From positions 2,230,501 through 2,294,500 of the forward strand of contig JADJWP010000002.1 of the NCBI GenBank assembly GCA_016716305.1: DNA of 64,000 nt, given 5' to 3'. A model generated the notes under the pieces. That model had not been told where the DNA came from and searched no databases. It saw only the letters and a program-made list of their open reading frames with translations. Shown in pieces: positions 42,898-50,829 of the stretch. The stretch comes from Chloracidobacterium sp. (lineage in GTDB: Bacteria > Acidobacteriota > Blastocatellia > Pyrinomonadales > Pyrinomonadaceae). How positions within the stretch are numbered: position 1 is the stretch's first letter; every line of letters starts with the position of its first letter. The position numbers were made by a program, and so were the translations under genes.

Positions 42898-43425
42898 TCA
42901 GAAGATCGGCCGCTTCAGCTCATTATTGAGGGATTCATATTCGATCTTTCCATCGTTCTTCTTGATATGCTCGATGAAAGTGAGGGCTGCGTGGATGCGT
43001 TTGTCGACGTCTTTTATCTTACCGATGAAGTAAAGCATCGATCTCTTTTTGCCCGCCGTGAGTGAATGAAACAGCTTGTCGCCCTCGACGTCCTGATTCA
43101 GGACCTCCTGCAGTTCTTCCGGCATCGGCAGGCCGTACTTGCTTTTGTCAACCGTGAGTTCGACCGAGACTTTGTCGCCGGCCGAGATCCTTAGTTTGTC
43201 TCGTTTCGCCTTGTTGACGATGATGGCAAAGATCTCGCCCATGGGGATGAGCGCGCATTGAAACGTCTCTGCCCCGTTAATCGTGCAGACCACACGCCGC
43301 GACCCATCTTTCTTTTCAAACCGACTCCCGAACTTCGGTTCGACCGGGATGAAATGCCAGCCCGATTCGGCCGCCGGCTTAGTTAGAATAGCTTTGAATT
43401 TGACTGTTTTCGGGGCTTTTGGCAT
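42898..43425 (-). CDS. DUF1905/YdeI (OmdA)-family protein
   Basis: Two-domain protein (175 aa). Residues 1-95 are a DUF1905 beta-barrel-like domain (VKFKAILTKPAAESGWHFIPVE, then ERVE-like DKVSVELTVD); the C-terminal part, KKRSMLYFIGKIKDVDKRIHAALTFIEHI, is the YdeI/OmpD-associated region. Some relatives are named bacteriocin-protection proteins, but the molecular role is unclear. It lies on the minus strand between mqnA and mqnC and has no obvious link to menaquinone synthesis. A hairpin overlaps its stop codon. Confidence 0.85.
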   Translation of the reverse strand: MPKAPKTVKFKAILTKPAAESGWHFIPVEPKFGSRFEKKDGSRRVVCTINGAETFQCALIPMGEIFAIIVNKAKRDKLRISAGDKVSVELTVDKSKYGLPMPEELQEVLNQDVEGDKLFHSLTAGKKRSMLYFIGKIKDVDKRIHAALTFIEHIKKNDGKIEYESLNNELKRPIF

Positions 43426-43557
43426 CTGATATCACTTGATCCATTTGCTACAATGAGAACAACGGCGATATATGCTGATCGCTTTGCGAGCGATGCGGAA
43501 AATATTTTCACCGAAACCGCAGCTGCGTGCAACGCGAATTCTTATGTGGTTTAAGAA

Positions 43558-44733
43558 ATGAGCACCGGTATCCAAACAATTCTCGATAAGGCTCTTGCGG
43601 GTGAACGCCTCTCGGCTGCAGACTGCACAGCGCTGCTTGAATCCCACGATTTTGTCCGCATCGGCCTTGCGGCTGATGAAATTCGTCAGCGAAGGAACCC
43701 GGGCGATGTTGTCACCTACATTATCGACCGCAATATAAACTACACAAATGTCTGCAACGTGGTCTGCACGTTCTGCGCATTCTATCGCCGGCCCGGCAAA
43801 CCGGAAACGTATGTTCATTCGATCGATGAGATCTGCAACCGGATAGATGAAACGATCGCTCTAGGCGGCACCGGCGTTTTGATGCAGGGCGGGCTGCATC
43901 CGGATTTCAACATCGAATGGTATGAAGATCTGCTGCGAACGCTCCACGCAAAATACCCGACCTTCCAGCTCCATTGCTTTTCGCCGCCTGAGATCCACAA
44001 CATTTCACTGATCTCGAAGCTTGATTACGAGACAATACTCCGAAGGCTGAAGGCGGCCGGCCTGAATTCGATGCCCGGCGGCGGCGGCGAGATATTGGAC
44101 GATGAAGTTCGCAAACGTGTATCGACAAAGTGCAACACCCAGGAATGGCTGGACGTTATGCGGGCCGTTCACAAGGTCGGCCTGATCTCGACGGCGACGA
44201 TGATGTTCGGCATCGGGGACAAGGTCGAACATCGCGTAAGGCATCTCGAACGCGTCCGGCAGGTTCAGGACGAAGCTCTCGCGAACAAAGCGGTCGATCC
44301 AGACTACGGCGAGTTCACAGCGTTCATCCCGTGGACTTTCCAACGTGAGAACACCGCGCTCGGGCGTAAGATCACCGAAGAACCGACCGGCATCGATTAC
44401 CTCAAAATGCTGGCCGTCTCACGGCTTTTTCTCGACAATATCCAGCACATTCAGGCTTCCTGGCTTACGCAGGGCATACGCCTTGGACAGGCCGCTCTCC
44501 GATTCGGGGCCGACGATATGGGCTCGATCATGATAGAGGAAAACGTCGTCTCCGCCGCCGGTGCCAATAACGAAGCCAACGAGCGCGACCTCCGTTACCA
44601 GATCCGCGAAGCAGGTTACCGCCCACAGCAGCGAGATATACTCTACAACTATATCGACCGCGAAGACTCCATTGATCTCGACAGCCGCCGGTCGATGCCT
44701 TTGAAGCAGTTGAGTGTTGCTTTTGCTGATTGA
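43558..44733 (+). CDS. mqnC: Cyclic dehypoxanthinyl futalosine synthase
   Basis: Radical SAM enzyme that closes the ring of dehypoxanthinyl futalosine in menaquinone biosynthesis. The iron-sulfur motif is Cys66-x3-Cys70-x2-Cys73 (NVCNVVCTFCAFYR), typical of the MqnC/MqnE/CofH group. GGTGVLMQGGLHPDF, MPGGGGEILDDEVR and TATMMFGIGDKVEHRV are conserved blocks. At 391 aa it is full length. Together with mqnA it indicates the futalosine pathway; mqnB, mqnD and mqnE must lie elsewhere. Its upstream region is shared with the divergent YdeI gene. Confidence 0.94.
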   Translation: MSTGIQTILDKALAGERLSAADCTALLESHDFVRIGLAADEIRQRRNPGDVVTYIIDRNINYTNVCNVVCTFCAFYRRPGKPETYVHSIDEICNRIDETIALGGTGVLMQGGLHPDFNIEWYEDLLRTLHAKYPTFQLHCFSPPEIHNISLISKLDYETILRRLKAAGLNSMPGGGGEILDDEVRKRVSTKCNTQEWLDVMRAVHKVGLISTATMMFGIGDKVEHRVRHLERVRQVQDEALANKAVDPDYGEFTAFIPWTFQRENTALGRKITEEPTGIDYLKMLAVSRLFLDNIQHIQASWLTQGIRLGQAALRFGADDMGSIMIEENVVSAAGANNEANERDLRYQIREAGYRPQQRDILYNYIDREDSIDLDSRRSMPLKQLSVAFAD

Positions 44734-44754
44734 GTCAGCATTTGATACAGCCGA

Positions 44755-45498
44755 ATGACGTTTAGCTCGTGGGTGAAATTGCTAACAGGCTTCGTAGTTG
44801 TTTTCGCTCTTTTTCAGACTCTCGGATATTTTTTTCAGAGCGACCGTGGACAGGCTGGTGTAACCATAGGCATCGCGGTTGTTTCGGCCACTTTGGTTTT
44901 TCAAATTCTGCTCCACCACACCGGTTTGAGAAAGAGCATCGTTGGCCTCGGTCTTGGTGCCCCGTCCGCTCGGGGAATTTTTGCCTCGGCCGGAGTGAGT
45001 TTCCTGCTGCTTAGCATCTTTCCTGCCTATTCGATCGCCAACGGCATAGATCTAGTTTTGTCGGCTCAGTGGCTATGGTCGATTCCCGGCTTGTTCTTCC
45101 AGGCCGGAATTGCTGAAGAAACGCTCTTTCGCGGATACCTATTTGGCAACTTGCGCGAAGGGCGAACATTCTGGCGAGCGGCGATCCTATCGGCGATCCC
45201 GTTCGCGGTTGTTCACATTTTTCTCTTCTTCACAATGCCTTTCCTGGTCGCGGCGGCTGCGTTTCTGCTTGCGGTAGTGATGTCATTTCCGTTTGCCTAT
45301 ATGTTTGAACTGGGTGGACGAACGATCTGGGCCCCGGCGCTGCTTCACTTCGTCGTCCAGGGGGCGATCAAGCTTGTGACCATGCCTGACGATGCCTTGC
45401 AAAGCCTGGCGATCGTTTGGATGGCGGCTTGTGCGATCATACCGTGGTGCGTTTTTCTCATTCCGCAACGGGCCGCAAACGTCGAGTCGGCATTATGA
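44755..45498 (+). CDS. CPBP-family intramembrane glutamic protease
   Basis: Polytopic membrane protein (247 aa) of the CAAX-protease/bacteriocin-processing (CPBP, Abi) family. The catalytic motif EETLFRGYLFGNL (about residue 121) supplies the Glu pair and Arg, followed by the second motif FAVVHIF and the third HFVVQG with the histidines. About seven hydrophobic segments are seen. It begins 21 bases after mqnC and overlaps the next membrane-protein gene by ATGA, so a mixed operon is likely. Client proteins are unknown. Confidence 0.87.
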   Translation: MTFSSWVKLLTGFVVVFALFQTLGYFFQSDRGQAGVTIGIAVVSATLVFQILLHHTGLRKSIVGLGLGAPSARGIFASAGVSFLLLSIFPAYSIANGIDLVLSAQWLWSIPGLFFQAGIAEETLFRGYLFGNLREGRTFWRAAILSAIPFAVVHIFLFFTMPFLVAAAAFLLAVVMSFPFAYMFELGGRTIWAPALLHFVVQGAIKLVTMPDDALQSLAIVWMAACAIIPWCVFLIPQRAANVESAL

Positions 45499-46052
45499 CG
45501 AGATCGATGAAAATGGCGGTTGGTTTTTTTGCGGTTGTCGCACCGCTTCTCCATTTTGTTTCCGATCTAATGGAATGGATCGCGGCCGGTTACTCTTCAC
45601 CTCAGCTGCTCATCAATTATGTCGGATTTTTGATGATGCCTTTCATCTTCATCGGCCTTTATGCTGTGCAGATCCCGCGTGTCAGCATCGGTGTTCTGGT
45701 CGCAGCCATTTTATATGGTTCGGTCTTTGTCTATTTCGGGCACACGACACTCTACGCCCTTCAGGAAAATATTGCCGATTACGAAGCTCTCTGGTTCCGG
45801 CTCGGGCCGGTTTACACGATCCACGGCATCTTGATGGTCGTCAGCGGTCTTCTTTTCGCGATTTTGTCTTTCGGGCGAGGAGTATTGAATAGGACAGGGC
45901 TTGCTATCTTTATTCTGGGTATCACAATGAACCTGGTGATCGCATTTTTGCCGGTCGGCGATCTGGTTCAGATCGTCGGAAGTTCGATCCGTAATCTTGG
46001 CCTCGTGATCATCGGTATCGGTCTTATCCTCGAAAAAAGTCCCGACGTATGA
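45495..46052 (+). CDS. Six-TM membrane protein of unknown function
   Basis: No family is recognised. From the ATG at 45495 (MTRSMKMAVGFFAVVAPLLH), 185 residues fold into six predicted helices, with short loops that include HFVSDLMEW, GHTTLYALQENIADYE and RLGPVYTIHGI. The start overlaps the stop of the CPBP protease gene (ATGA), so co-translation is expected and a partner or substrate relation is possible. An earlier in-frame start would lie deep in the protease gene and is rejected. Confidence 0.72.
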   Translation: MTRSMKMAVGFFAVVAPLLHFVSDLMEWIAAGYSSPQLLINYVGFLMMPFIFIGLYAVQIPRVSIGVLVAAILYGSVFVYFGHTTLYALQENIADYEALWFRLGPVYTIHGILMVVSGLLFAILSFGRGVLNRTGLAIFILGITMNLVIAFLPVGDLVQIVGSSIRNLGLVIIGIGLILEKSPDV

Positions 46053-46073
46053 TCGCCGGATTTGAAGGTGCTT

Positions 46074-46460
46074 ATGAAAACAGATCCCTTACGTCCAGAC
46101 TCGGTAACCAAGTACATCGCCGGCTTTCCGCGTGAGTTTCAGAAAGAATTAAAGATGATCCGTGCGACGATCAAAAAAGCGGCGCCAGAGGCCGTTGAAT
46201 CGATCAGCTATCAGATTCCCGCGTACAAACTAAATGGAAAGATACTTATATATTTTGCGGGGTTCACGAAACATATAAGTGTTTATCCCGCACCTCGTCA
46301 GGCAAGAGAATTCAAAAAAGAACTATCGGCATATAAGGGCGGGAAGGGAACGGTTCAATTTCCGCTCGATCGGCCGATCCCTTACGACCTCATAACACGC
46401 ATCGTGAGGTTCCGATCGGATCTGATCTTGGCCAATAAAGAAAAGCCCGCTCCGAAATGA
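46074..46460 (+). CDS. DUF1801/YdhG-like protein
   Basis: Frataxin-like-fold protein (128 aa from MKTDPLRPDSVTKYIAGF). The DUF1801 pattern is plain: MIRATIKKAAPEAVESISYQ, IPAYKLNGKILIYFAGFTKHI and QFPLDRPIPYDLI. Relatives in Bacillus were proposed as iron chaperones, but this is not firmly established for the family. A GAAGGTG ribosome site precedes the ATG. The 3' end overlaps an intrinsic terminator belonging to the convergent gene. Confidence 0.85.
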   Translation: MKTDPLRPDSVTKYIAGFPREFQKELKMIRATIKKAAPEAVESISYQIPAYKLNGKILIYFAGFTKHISVYPAPRQAREFKKELSAYKGGKGTVQFPLDRPIPYDLITRIVRFRSDLILANKEKPAPK

Positions 46461-46468
46461 AGCAGGCT
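46436..46468 (-). terminator. Minus-strand terminator inside the DUF1801 3' end
   Basis: On the minus strand AGCCTGCT and AGCGGGCT form an eight-base stem (one T-G wobble) followed by TTTCTTTATT. It ends the convergent 46495-47271 gene, but most of it lies in the last codons of the DUF1801 gene. Confidence 0.65.
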
Positions 46469-46494
46469 ATCTATTCGGCGAATATTTCAACCAT

Positions 46495-47271
46495 CTACCA
46501 CGGACGCTTTTGGTAGTACGTTACGAAGGCATCACCGTCGACCATCAGCATCGGGTCGCCTGTCCGCGGATGATTGCGTCGTTCAAGCGTGTAGGTCTTG
46601 GTTTGTCCGCTGTTCGAGCGGGCGGTCAGCGTCGTCGCGGTCGCACTCCAGCGGCCATAATCCCAACTCTGCGAATTCGAACCTCCATAAGGATTCGAAT
46701 TGCTGGCCTCACCGTAATATTCATACGTTCCGTCTGCCTTGAGCGTGAAGCAAATGTCCGATTGGCGGCCGCCCCCTTGTGCTTGAACATTGGCCTGATA
46801 ACACCATTTGCCGACCAGATCTTGCGGTGTTCCGCCACCGCCGTTATTGCCACCACCACCGCTGTTCCGGCCCGAGGCGCGTTTTGACATCTGAAGCTCT
46901 TCGATCTCTTCAGGCGTCATTCGTGTGTAGGTGACCTTGCGCATATCCACCCAAACGGTGAGCACCTCTCCCGTTAGCTTATACGGAAACCCCATCGAAC
47001 CCTCATCGTTGCTGACAACGATCGTCGATCCGATAATGGCATAATCATATTCTCCTTCATTGATGGTTATTCGGCTACCGGTCTTGAACTCGATCACGGC
47101 CTCAGTGCTTTTCCAATAACCCTGGAGTTTCTTTTCCGGGGTATCTTTGTTCCCTGCGTTGCGACCGCCAGTTTGTCCGGCTGACGAATTTGTCATGACA
47201 AGAACGACCGTTACGGCCATTAGGAACCAGAATTTCTTATCCTTTGCTAAAGCCGACCGAAATAGTTGCAT
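46495..47271 (-). CDS. Exported protein of unknown function with Gly/Asn linker
   Basis: Secreted protein (258 aa). The start at 47271 is fixed by a GGAGGAAAA ribosome site directly before the ATG. The signal segment (KFWFLMAVTVVLVMTNSSAG) ends near residue 32. Residues about 45-120 form a beta domain (LQGYWKSTEAVIEFKTGSRI, YAIIGSTIVVSNDEG), followed by a Gly/Asn-rich linker (about residues 135-150) and a second lipocalin-like beta domain (VGKWCYQANVQAQGGG ... YEYYGEASNSNPYGG). Both halves start with a GKW/GYW-type motif, resembling small lipocalin-like domains. Function unknown. Confidence 0.72.
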   Translation of the reverse strand: MQLFRSALAKDKKFWFLMAVTVVLVMTNSSAGQTGGRNAGNKDTPEKKLQGYWKSTEAVIEFKTGSRITINEGEYDYAIIGSTIVVSNDEGSMGFPYKLTGEVLTVWVDMRKVTYTRMTPEEIEELQMSKRASGRNSGGGGNNGGGGTPQDLVGKWCYQANVQAQGGGRQSDICFTLKADGTYEYYGEASNSNPYGGSNSQSWDYGRWSATATTLTARSNSGQTKTYTLERRNHPRTGDPMLMVDGDAFVTYYQKRPW

Positions 47272-47367
47272 TTTTCCTCCGCGAAACTGATGAGTTTGAG
47301 GCGTGCGATACTGCCATCCTAATACACGCACATTCGAAGTCAATTTACATCGAAAATCGTCATTGCG

Positions 47368-47412
47368 CCACAAATATTTTCGTATAGGGATTGAGCTATC
47401 CCTTATTTGTGG
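47368..47412. promoter_or_regulatory. Nested inverted repeat between divergent genes
   Basis: Outer arms CCACAAAT/ATTTGTGG and inner arms AGGGAT/ATCCCT are nested within 45 bases, 28 bases upstream of the 47441 gene. A possible TTGAGC/GACAAT promoter overlaps the right half. It could be a regulator site for both divergent genes. Confidence 0.4.
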
Positions 47413-47440
47413 GACAATTAACGAGTTGACCAGCCTCACA

Positions 47441-47776
47441 ATGGGAGCAAAGCTCGCCGCGTTCACCATTACGTTGATCTTGCAGATCGCCTTCGGAGCG
47501 GCTTCTTTCTTGTTGCTCATCGTTGTGTTAAATGGCTATAACGAGAGCGATGCGACATACGGAATCGTTACATTCTCTTTGCTCGCTCTTGCTGTCTCGG
47601 TGGCGACGAGTCTCGCGGCGGCGTCACTTGTCAGCAGGCTATTGGCCCGAGGGTTTCGCGTGTCCGTCTCGGTAATTTGGGCAGTCGCCATCTGTTCGAC
47701 TGCTGGTTTTGTTCTAAAAGCAATAAGCGGCATCACGGGGGTTGCGGTGGCCGAGATCGTCCGCTCGATCTCCTAG
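47441..47776 (+). CDS. Small three-helix membrane protein
   Basis: Unknown 111-aa protein starting MGAKLAAFTITLILQIAFGA. Three hydrophobic segments (about residues 4-30, 42-68 and 78-105) make it an integral membrane protein; the loops are short, with a small basic stretch LARGFRVS. The frame extends further upstream to 47303, but that part crosses the promoter/inverted-repeat region and is not protein-like. No homology is recognised. Confidence 0.55.
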   Translation: MGAKLAAFTITLILQIAFGAASFLLLIVVLNGYNESDATYGIVTFSLLALAVSVATSLAAASLVSRLLARGFRVSVSVIWAVAICSTAGFVLKAISGITGVAVAEIVRSIS

Positions 47777-47868
47777 TTGTTTCCTACCTTTTACTCAACT
47801 ATTACAAACGATCGGCAATCCGGCTGTTACTCTTATAGGGACAGATCATTTCGATCAAGGGAAATCTC

Positions 47869-48726
47869 ATGCAAAGCATCCTCACAATCAAACGGGTCCG
47901 CGAGACGATCAATTGGAAGAACGTAGCGATGGTCTCATTCTTCCATCTTTTGGCGATTCCCGTGGTCTTTACCTTCAGCTGGCAAAATGCGGCGGCGTTG
48001 CTGATAGGTAACTGGATCGTCGGAAGTCTCGGCGTCGGGCTCGGCTGGCATCGCCTGTTGACACATCGCAGTTTCAGAGCTCCGAAATGGCTTGAATACA
48101 CACTGTCGATCCTGGCAACGATGTCAATGCAGGATTCGCCTGAAAAGTGGATCGCCACGCACAGAATGCACCATAAGTTCGTCGATACCGATAGCGATCC
48201 GCATTCAGCACGTTCCGGTTTCTGGTGGCCGCAGATCGGCTGGGTAGTGTGGGGCAAGGCGCAGGACCACGACGAACCTACGTTGAAGCGATATATTCCC
48301 GATCTTCTCAAAGACCCGATCCATGTCCTGATCTCCCGGTTCTATCTGGTTCCGATCGTGATATCTGCAGTTGTTCTGTTCGCGATCGGCGGCTGGACAA
48401 TGGTCGTTTGGGGTGTTTTCGGACGTGTGGTCTTAGGGTGGCACACCACGTGGTTCGTCAATTCGCTATCGCACCTATACGGCCAGCGTCCGCATGAGAC
48501 CGGCGATCTTTCGACCAACAATTGGTTCGTCGCGATCCTCACCTTTGGTGAAGGCTGGCACAACAATCATCATATGGCGCCAAATTCGGCCCGCCACGGG
48601 TTGGAATGGTATCAATTTGATATGAACTGGATAGCGATCCGGATATTTGAAAAGTTAGGCTGGGCAACGAACATCCGCGTGTTCGAAGCCCCGAAAGCGC
48701 CTGTGGAATTGAAACAGGCGGCATAA
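47869..48726 (+). CDS. Acyl-CoA/acyl-lipid desaturase (type 1)
   Basis: Membrane di-iron desaturase (285 aa). All three histidine boxes are present: GWHRLLTHRSF (HxxxxH), ATHRMHHKFVD (HxxHH) and GEGWHNNHHMAP (HxxHH), with DPHSARSGFWWPQIGW between. Four membrane helices flank the boxes. The likely reaction is delta-9 desaturation of acyl chains for membrane fluidity. The next gene, 33 bases downstream, is an Mpo1-like (DUF962) protein linked to hydroxy-fatty-acid shortening, so the pair may act on fatty acids. Confidence 0.93.
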   Translation: MQSILTIKRVRETINWKNVAMVSFFHLLAIPVVFTFSWQNAAALLIGNWIVGSLGVGLGWHRLLTHRSFRAPKWLEYTLSILATMSMQDSPEKWIATHRMHHKFVDTDSDPHSARSGFWWPQIGWVVWGKAQDHDEPTLKRYIPDLLKDPIHVLISRFYLVPIVISAVVLFAIGGWTMVVWGVFGRVVLGWHTTWFVNSLSHLYGQRPHETGDLSTNNWFVAILTFGEGWHNNHHMAPNSARHGLEWYQFDMNWIAIRIFEKLGWATNIRVFEAPKAPVELKQAA

Positions 48727-48759
48727 GGTATTAGTATTCCCGAAAAACGGAGAAACGCT

Positions 48760-49098
48760 ATGCCGAAAGAATTGCAGAGTTACAGCGAATTTTGGGACTT
48801 TTACGTCCGCGAACACTCTAAACCTTTTACGCGTTTGCTGCATCTGGTCGGGACGTTATTGGGCATCGCTCTTTTGGTGTTCTTTGTTGTGCGCGGACAA
48901 TGGTATTTCTTTCCGCTATTTTTTGTTGTCGGGTATGCCTTTGCGTGGTTCGCTCATTTTGTTGTGGAGAAGAACCGGCCGGCTACCTTCAAATATCCGT
49001 TTTGGTCCTTCATAAGCGATTTCAAGATGATCTGGTTCATGATAACAGGCCGAATGCGTGCCGAATCCGAACGGGTCATGAGCATCGACCGGGGATAG
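48760..49098 (+). CDS. Mpo1-like (DUF962) membrane protein
   Basis: Homologue of yeast Mpo1, an iron-dependent dioxygenase that removes one carbon from 2-hydroxy fatty acids. The family pattern is visible in 112 aa: FYVREHSKPFTRLLHLVG, an H-rich start, then AHFVVEKNRPATFKYPFWS and FKMIWFMITGRM. Two hydrophobic segments (about 28-48 and 50-70) span the membrane. It follows the desaturase by 33 bases and is in the same orientation, consistent with a lipid role. Activity of the bacterial members is inferred from the yeast enzyme. Confidence 0.87.
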   Translation: MPKELQSYSEFWDFYVREHSKPFTRLLHLVGTLLGIALLVFFVVRGQWYFFPLFFVVGYAFAWFAHFVVEKNRPATFKYPFWSFISDFKMIWFMITGRMRAESERVMSIDRG

Positions 49099-49129
49099 AA
49101 TTGCGGGATCGGGGAAGTGAGATCGAATT

Positions 49130-49741
49130 ATGGCAGCAGGCGATATTGTAAACCTAAATCCAACGGCGATGAGTTCGACCATCGAGTTTCTTACGGCGAT
49201 GATCACACCGGCGTTGTTGATCTCAGCGACCGGTTCTCTCGTCCTTTCGACCTCGACCCGTCTCGGACGTGTGGTCGATCGAGCACGCGATCTTGAAAAG
49301 CGGCTGAGTGAGGTGATACTTGCTGAGGACAAAGACGCAATTCCGCTTTACGATCACAGGCTCGAGGTGATCGTAGACCTTCTCGACAAGGTGACCACCC
49401 GCGCACGCATACTCCAACGTGCTCAAGGCGCGTTTTACTACGGACTTTGCTTTTTTATCTTGACGAGCGTCACGATCGCGGTCGCCGGGCTTTTTGGCAT
49501 ATACAGGTGGCTTCCCATACCTGTCGGAGTGGTCGGCATTTTGTTTTTGCTCTACGGCTCGGTACAAATGCTTCGGGAAACAAGTATGGCAACCGCGACG
49601 ATAAATGCCGAGATGGACTTCACCTGGAAACTTGCAAAAACCGTCGCACCAAAAGAGATCGTCAGTAGGTACACAATGACCGATGTCGGTGTACTTGAGC
49701 GAACCGACGAACCTGTCAGCGATAATACAGGACGCGAATGA
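49130..49741 (+). CDS. DUF2721 membrane protein
   Basis: Protein of 203 aa with the DUF2721 pattern: AMITPALLISATGSLVLSTSTRLGRVVDRARDLE at the start, an alpha-helical region, and two later membrane helices (about residues 108-130 and 132-155). The first helix holds PALLISATGSL, and the basic RLGRVVDRARDLEKR that follows is the family core. The function is unknown. It overlaps the radical SAM gene downstream by ATGA. Confidence 0.84.
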   Translation: MAAGDIVNLNPTAMSSTIEFLTAMITPALLISATGSLVLSTSTRLGRVVDRARDLEKRLSEVILAEDKDAIPLYDHRLEVIVDLLDKVTTRARILQRAQGAFYYGLCFFILTSVTIAVAGLFGIYRWLPIPVGVVGILFLLYGSVQMLRETSMATATINAEMDFTWKLAKTVAPKEIVSRYTMTDVGVLERTDEPVSDNTGRE

Positions 49742-50748
49742 ACGCACCGGGGTACATCAGATTGCTTCGGTCCGGTGAGCTTGACCAACGCGTTGAAAAG
49801 CTCGAGGAATTGCTCCGATCCTGTAACGTCTGCCCGAAGGACTGCGGCAACGACCGTCTCTCCGACGAGATCGCGGCATGTTATTCGGGCCGCTTGCCGA
49901 TCGTTTCATCTTTCACGGCACACTTTGGCGAAGAGCCCTGTCTGAGCGGAACAAATGGCGCCGGAAATATTTTTTTCGGCAACTGCAACCTCCGCTGCGT
50001 CTATTGCCAAAACCATCAGATCTCGCAAACCTGGAAAACGCAGAAAAAGAACGAGATAACCCACGAACGCCTCGCCGAGATGATGCTCGATCTGCAAGAT
50101 CGCGGCTGCCATAACATTGGCTTTGTCTCGCCCACGCATTTTGCTCCGCAGATGGCCCGCGGAATTTTGCTCGCCGCCCGACAGGGATTGAACCTGCCGA
50201 TCGTTTACAACACAAATGCGTACGATTCGCTCGAGGTCTTACGATTGCTCGACGGCATCGTCGACGTCTATCTGCCAGATCTCAAGTACGCTGATTCCGT
50301 TGCGGGTTTTCAGTATTCCAAGGTCCGCGATTACAAGGAACACGCTCGGGCCGCGATCAAGGAAATGCACCGGCAGATGGGCGACACGCTTCAGTTTGGC
50401 GAAGACGGCCTGCTCAAACGCGGCCTCATGATCCGCCTTCTCGTCCTCCCAAACGGCATCGCCGACATCGAATCAAACCTCCGCTGGATCCGCGACGAGC
50501 TGTCCCCCAAAACTGCCATCTCTCTCATGGCCCAATACTACGCCACCAACAAAGCCGGGACCGACGACAGGTATATTCTCCTCTCCCGCCGCATCTCCGA
50601 AGGAGAATGGTTCGACGCAGTCTCGCTGCTCGATGAGCTCGGGATGGAGGAAGGTTTTATGCAGGAGTATGAATCGGCATCGCATTACTACCGGCCGGAT
50701 TTTACCGACAAGGACAAGCCGTTTCGAGATATTCGCGATTTTCAGTAG
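49738..50748 (+). CDS. PflA-like radical SAM protein
   Basis: Radical SAM enzyme (336 aa) of the PFL-activase-like group. The 4Fe-4S motif is Cys83-x3-Cys87-x2-Cys90 (GNCNLRCVYCQNHQISQ), preceded by an N-terminal cysteine cluster Cys29, Cys32, Cys36, Cys48 (NVCPKDCGNDR) that may bind a second cluster or zinc. Typical blocks are GHNIGFVSPTHF-like HNIGFVSPTHFAPQM, YNTNAYDSLEVLRLLDGIVDVYLPDLKY and RLLVLPNGIAD. No pfl-type partner lies nearby, so the target radical enzyme is unknown. It overlaps the DUF2721 gene by four bases. Confidence 0.88.
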   Translation: MNAPGYIRLLRSGELDQRVEKLEELLRSCNVCPKDCGNDRLSDEIAACYSGRLPIVSSFTAHFGEEPCLSGTNGAGNIFFGNCNLRCVYCQNHQISQTWKTQKKNEITHERLAEMMLDLQDRGCHNIGFVSPTHFAPQMARGILLAARQGLNLPIVYNTNAYDSLEVLRLLDGIVDVYLPDLKYADSVAGFQYSKVRDYKEHARAAIKEMHRQMGDTLQFGEDGLLKRGLMIRLLVLPNGIADIESNLRWIRDELSPKTAISLMAQYYATNKAGTDDRYILLSRRISEGEWFDAVSLLDELGMEEGFMQEYESASHYYRPDFTDKDKPFRDIRDFQ

Positions 50749-50829
50749 TTTCCTGAACGAAGATCTTTGCCTGCGTGGCTCTCTCGATGAACCCGTCCTA
50801 TTATTGCTATTTTGAACGTCTTCGTTGAT

